Shown here: positions 5,953-6,912 of the stretch, piece by piece
How the letters are laid out: each line of letters starts with the position of its first letter
Position numbering within the stretch: position 1 is the first letter of the stretch
Assembly (NCBI GenBank): GCA_029259875.1
Contig: JAJDEK010000402.1
Span: 1-6,912, forward strand
From: Planctomycetaceae bacterium
GTDB lineage: Bacteria > Planctomycetota > Planctomycetia > Planctomycetales > Planctomycetaceae
Length of the DNA stretch: 6,912 nt
Direction: 5' to 3'
The notes under the pieces: model-generated
What the model saw: the letters and a program-made list of their open reading frames with translations, nothing else
What the model was told of the DNA's origin: nothing
Databases searched by the model: none
Made by a program: the position numbers and the translations under genes

Positions 5953-6912
5953 TTATCGACCGGGTCTTACAGCGGGAGCTGCCTGCAGTCGAACTTGCAT
6001 CATTGACTCTACAAGAATGAAGTCGCCTCGCAAGTCAGACCGGAACCAGCGTTTGCCAGTGACTCCCATGGGACGTCCCTGAGCGGAATCCAGATTGATC
6101 TGAGGAGAAATCGGTTGCAAAAATGCAAGGAACTGCCCGCTCGGAGTTACCAAGGCATGAGTGGGTATCCCATTTCGACCATTGTTCACACGTCGTACGA
6201 TACCTGCGCCCGAAAACCGGGGTTGTTGAACCGGTGGTTTTGGTTGGGGAGTTGTGTTCTGTTGCGGAGGTACAGGTTGTGGAGCACTGGGCTGCGGAAG
6301 TGGTGTGTTAGGTTGAGTTAGTTCACTCGCTGGTTCAGGAGTGGGAGGGATCAAGGGGTCCGTTCCTGGTACAGTGTTAGGATCAGGATAACGGCTGGTT
6401 TTGTTTTGATCCGGAGCCATTGAGACAAGTTCAGCATCACGTTTGCTGGTTTCTTCCGCAAGCTTGAGAAAATCTTGATATTCTGCCTGCACTTTTCGAT
6501 AACGATCGACCGCATCCAGTCGCAAGTCAATTTTACTGGCGACAGCAGGATGTTTGATTTCTTGCTGCAATGTCGTGTAGTCTTTTTCCAGTGCATCCAG
6601 ATCCCAGGCAGTAGGCTCTGCCTCAATCATAGCGCGAAATTGAATGTCAATGGTTTTGATCGCTTGCTTGGCAACTGCAATCTGACCTTCTTCAGGCAGA
6701 CTGCGACGTGCTGATCCATCAGTGGGAGTTTTGATCATCTCCTGCTTGGGGGCGGGAGTATTATTTTGAGTAATGCTCTGACTAAAAGGGTCATTACCTG
6801 TACCAGCAATTGGTGAATCGAGAGGGGCAGGGGCACTTTTACTGGGTTGATATTGGTTAGTAGGAACTAACAAATGGCCTTCCATCCACCGCCATTCGCC
6901 GACCGGTGGTTT
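5953..6912 (-). CDS. SH3-type planctomycete protein with coiled coil and proline-rich linker, N-terminus missing
   Basis: The frame is open to the right edge (319 visible residues). A possible ATG at 6885 has no ribosome binding site and is preceded in frame by K-P-P-V-G-E-W-R-W, which looks like the end of a bacterial SH3-type fold, so the true start lies beyond the window. Visible parts, numbered from the edge: SH3-like tail (1-16); a polar linker (17-75); a charged helical, probably coiled-coil segment (about 78-164) with a conserved-looking ETSKRDAEL (154-162); a proline/glutamine-rich linker (about 175-231); and a C-terminal beta-rich domain (about 235-309) with PTHALVTPSGQFLAFLQP (250-267), G-V-T-G-K-R-W-F-R-S-D-L (283-294) and V-R-L near the end. 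Similar planctomycete proteins are unstudied; a role at the cell envelope is inferred from the SH3-like part. It is not an enzyme I recognise. Confidence 0.8.
   Translation of the reverse strand, partial: KPPVGEWRWMEGHLLVPTNQYQPSKSAPAPLDSPIAGTGNDPFSQSITQNNTPAPKQEMIKTPTDGSARRSLPEEGQIAVAKQAIKTIDIQFRAMIEAEPTAWDLDALEKDYTTLQQEIKHPAVASKIDLRLDAVDRYRKVQAEYQDFLKLAEETSKRDAELVSMAPDQNKTSRYPDPNTVPGTDPLIPPTPEPASELTQPNTPLPQPSAPQPVPPQQNTTPQPKPPVQQPRFSGAGIVRRVNNGRNGIPTHALVTPSGQFLAFLQPISPQINLDSAQGRPMGVTGKRWFRSDLRGDFILVESMMQVRLQAAPAVRPGR

Overview
The window reads as chromosomal DNA from a planctomycete, most like the moderate-GC Gimesia/Planctomyces group. This is inferred from gene content only: a Tat-exported Gfo/Idh/MocA oxidoreductase, a DUF1571-type secreted protein, a short pilin-like protein with a D-E-A-G-F-V-V-S-A-E N-terminus, an SH3-type protein with a proline-rich linker, and single genes separated by long intergenic stretches. 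No phage, transposase, CRISPR, tRNA or intact rRNA gene is visible.

Layout, left to right. Positions 1-828 (minus) hold the N-terminal 276 residues of the oxidoreductase, which runs off the left edge. Its leader (829 to about 980) carries repeated TATCTGAT elements and a candidate promoter. A terminator at 1082-1116 ends the next minus gene (1151-1975, DUF1571-type). A 700-bp gene-poor stretch follows. It has a short segment resembling the 3' end of 23S rRNA and leads into a plus-strand membrane-anchored protein of unknown function (2677-3543). A strong hairpin at 3554-3604 separates this gene from a convergent minus-strand pilin-like protein with a very lysine-rich tail (3628-4068). About 500 bp of AT-rich DNA holds three copies of an ATTATTGAGATAAT-like element, one inside the spacer of a candidate promoter for the pilin-like gene. 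A plus-strand NupG-type nucleoside/H+ symporter follows (4569-5852). A bidirectional hairpin at 5877-5914 separates it from the minus-strand SH3-type protein (5953-6912), whose N-terminus lies beyond the right edge.

The genes do not form an operon: strands alternate and each convergent pair shares a terminator. Four of the six products appear to be exported or anchored outside the cytoplasm, one is an inner-membrane transporter, and the localisation of the last cannot be judged because its N-terminus is missing. There is no clear sign of a multi-gene system. The most unusual items are the lysine-rich tail of the pilin-like protein, the repeated GAGATAAT element, and the anchored protein with a small conserved-looking C-terminal domain.
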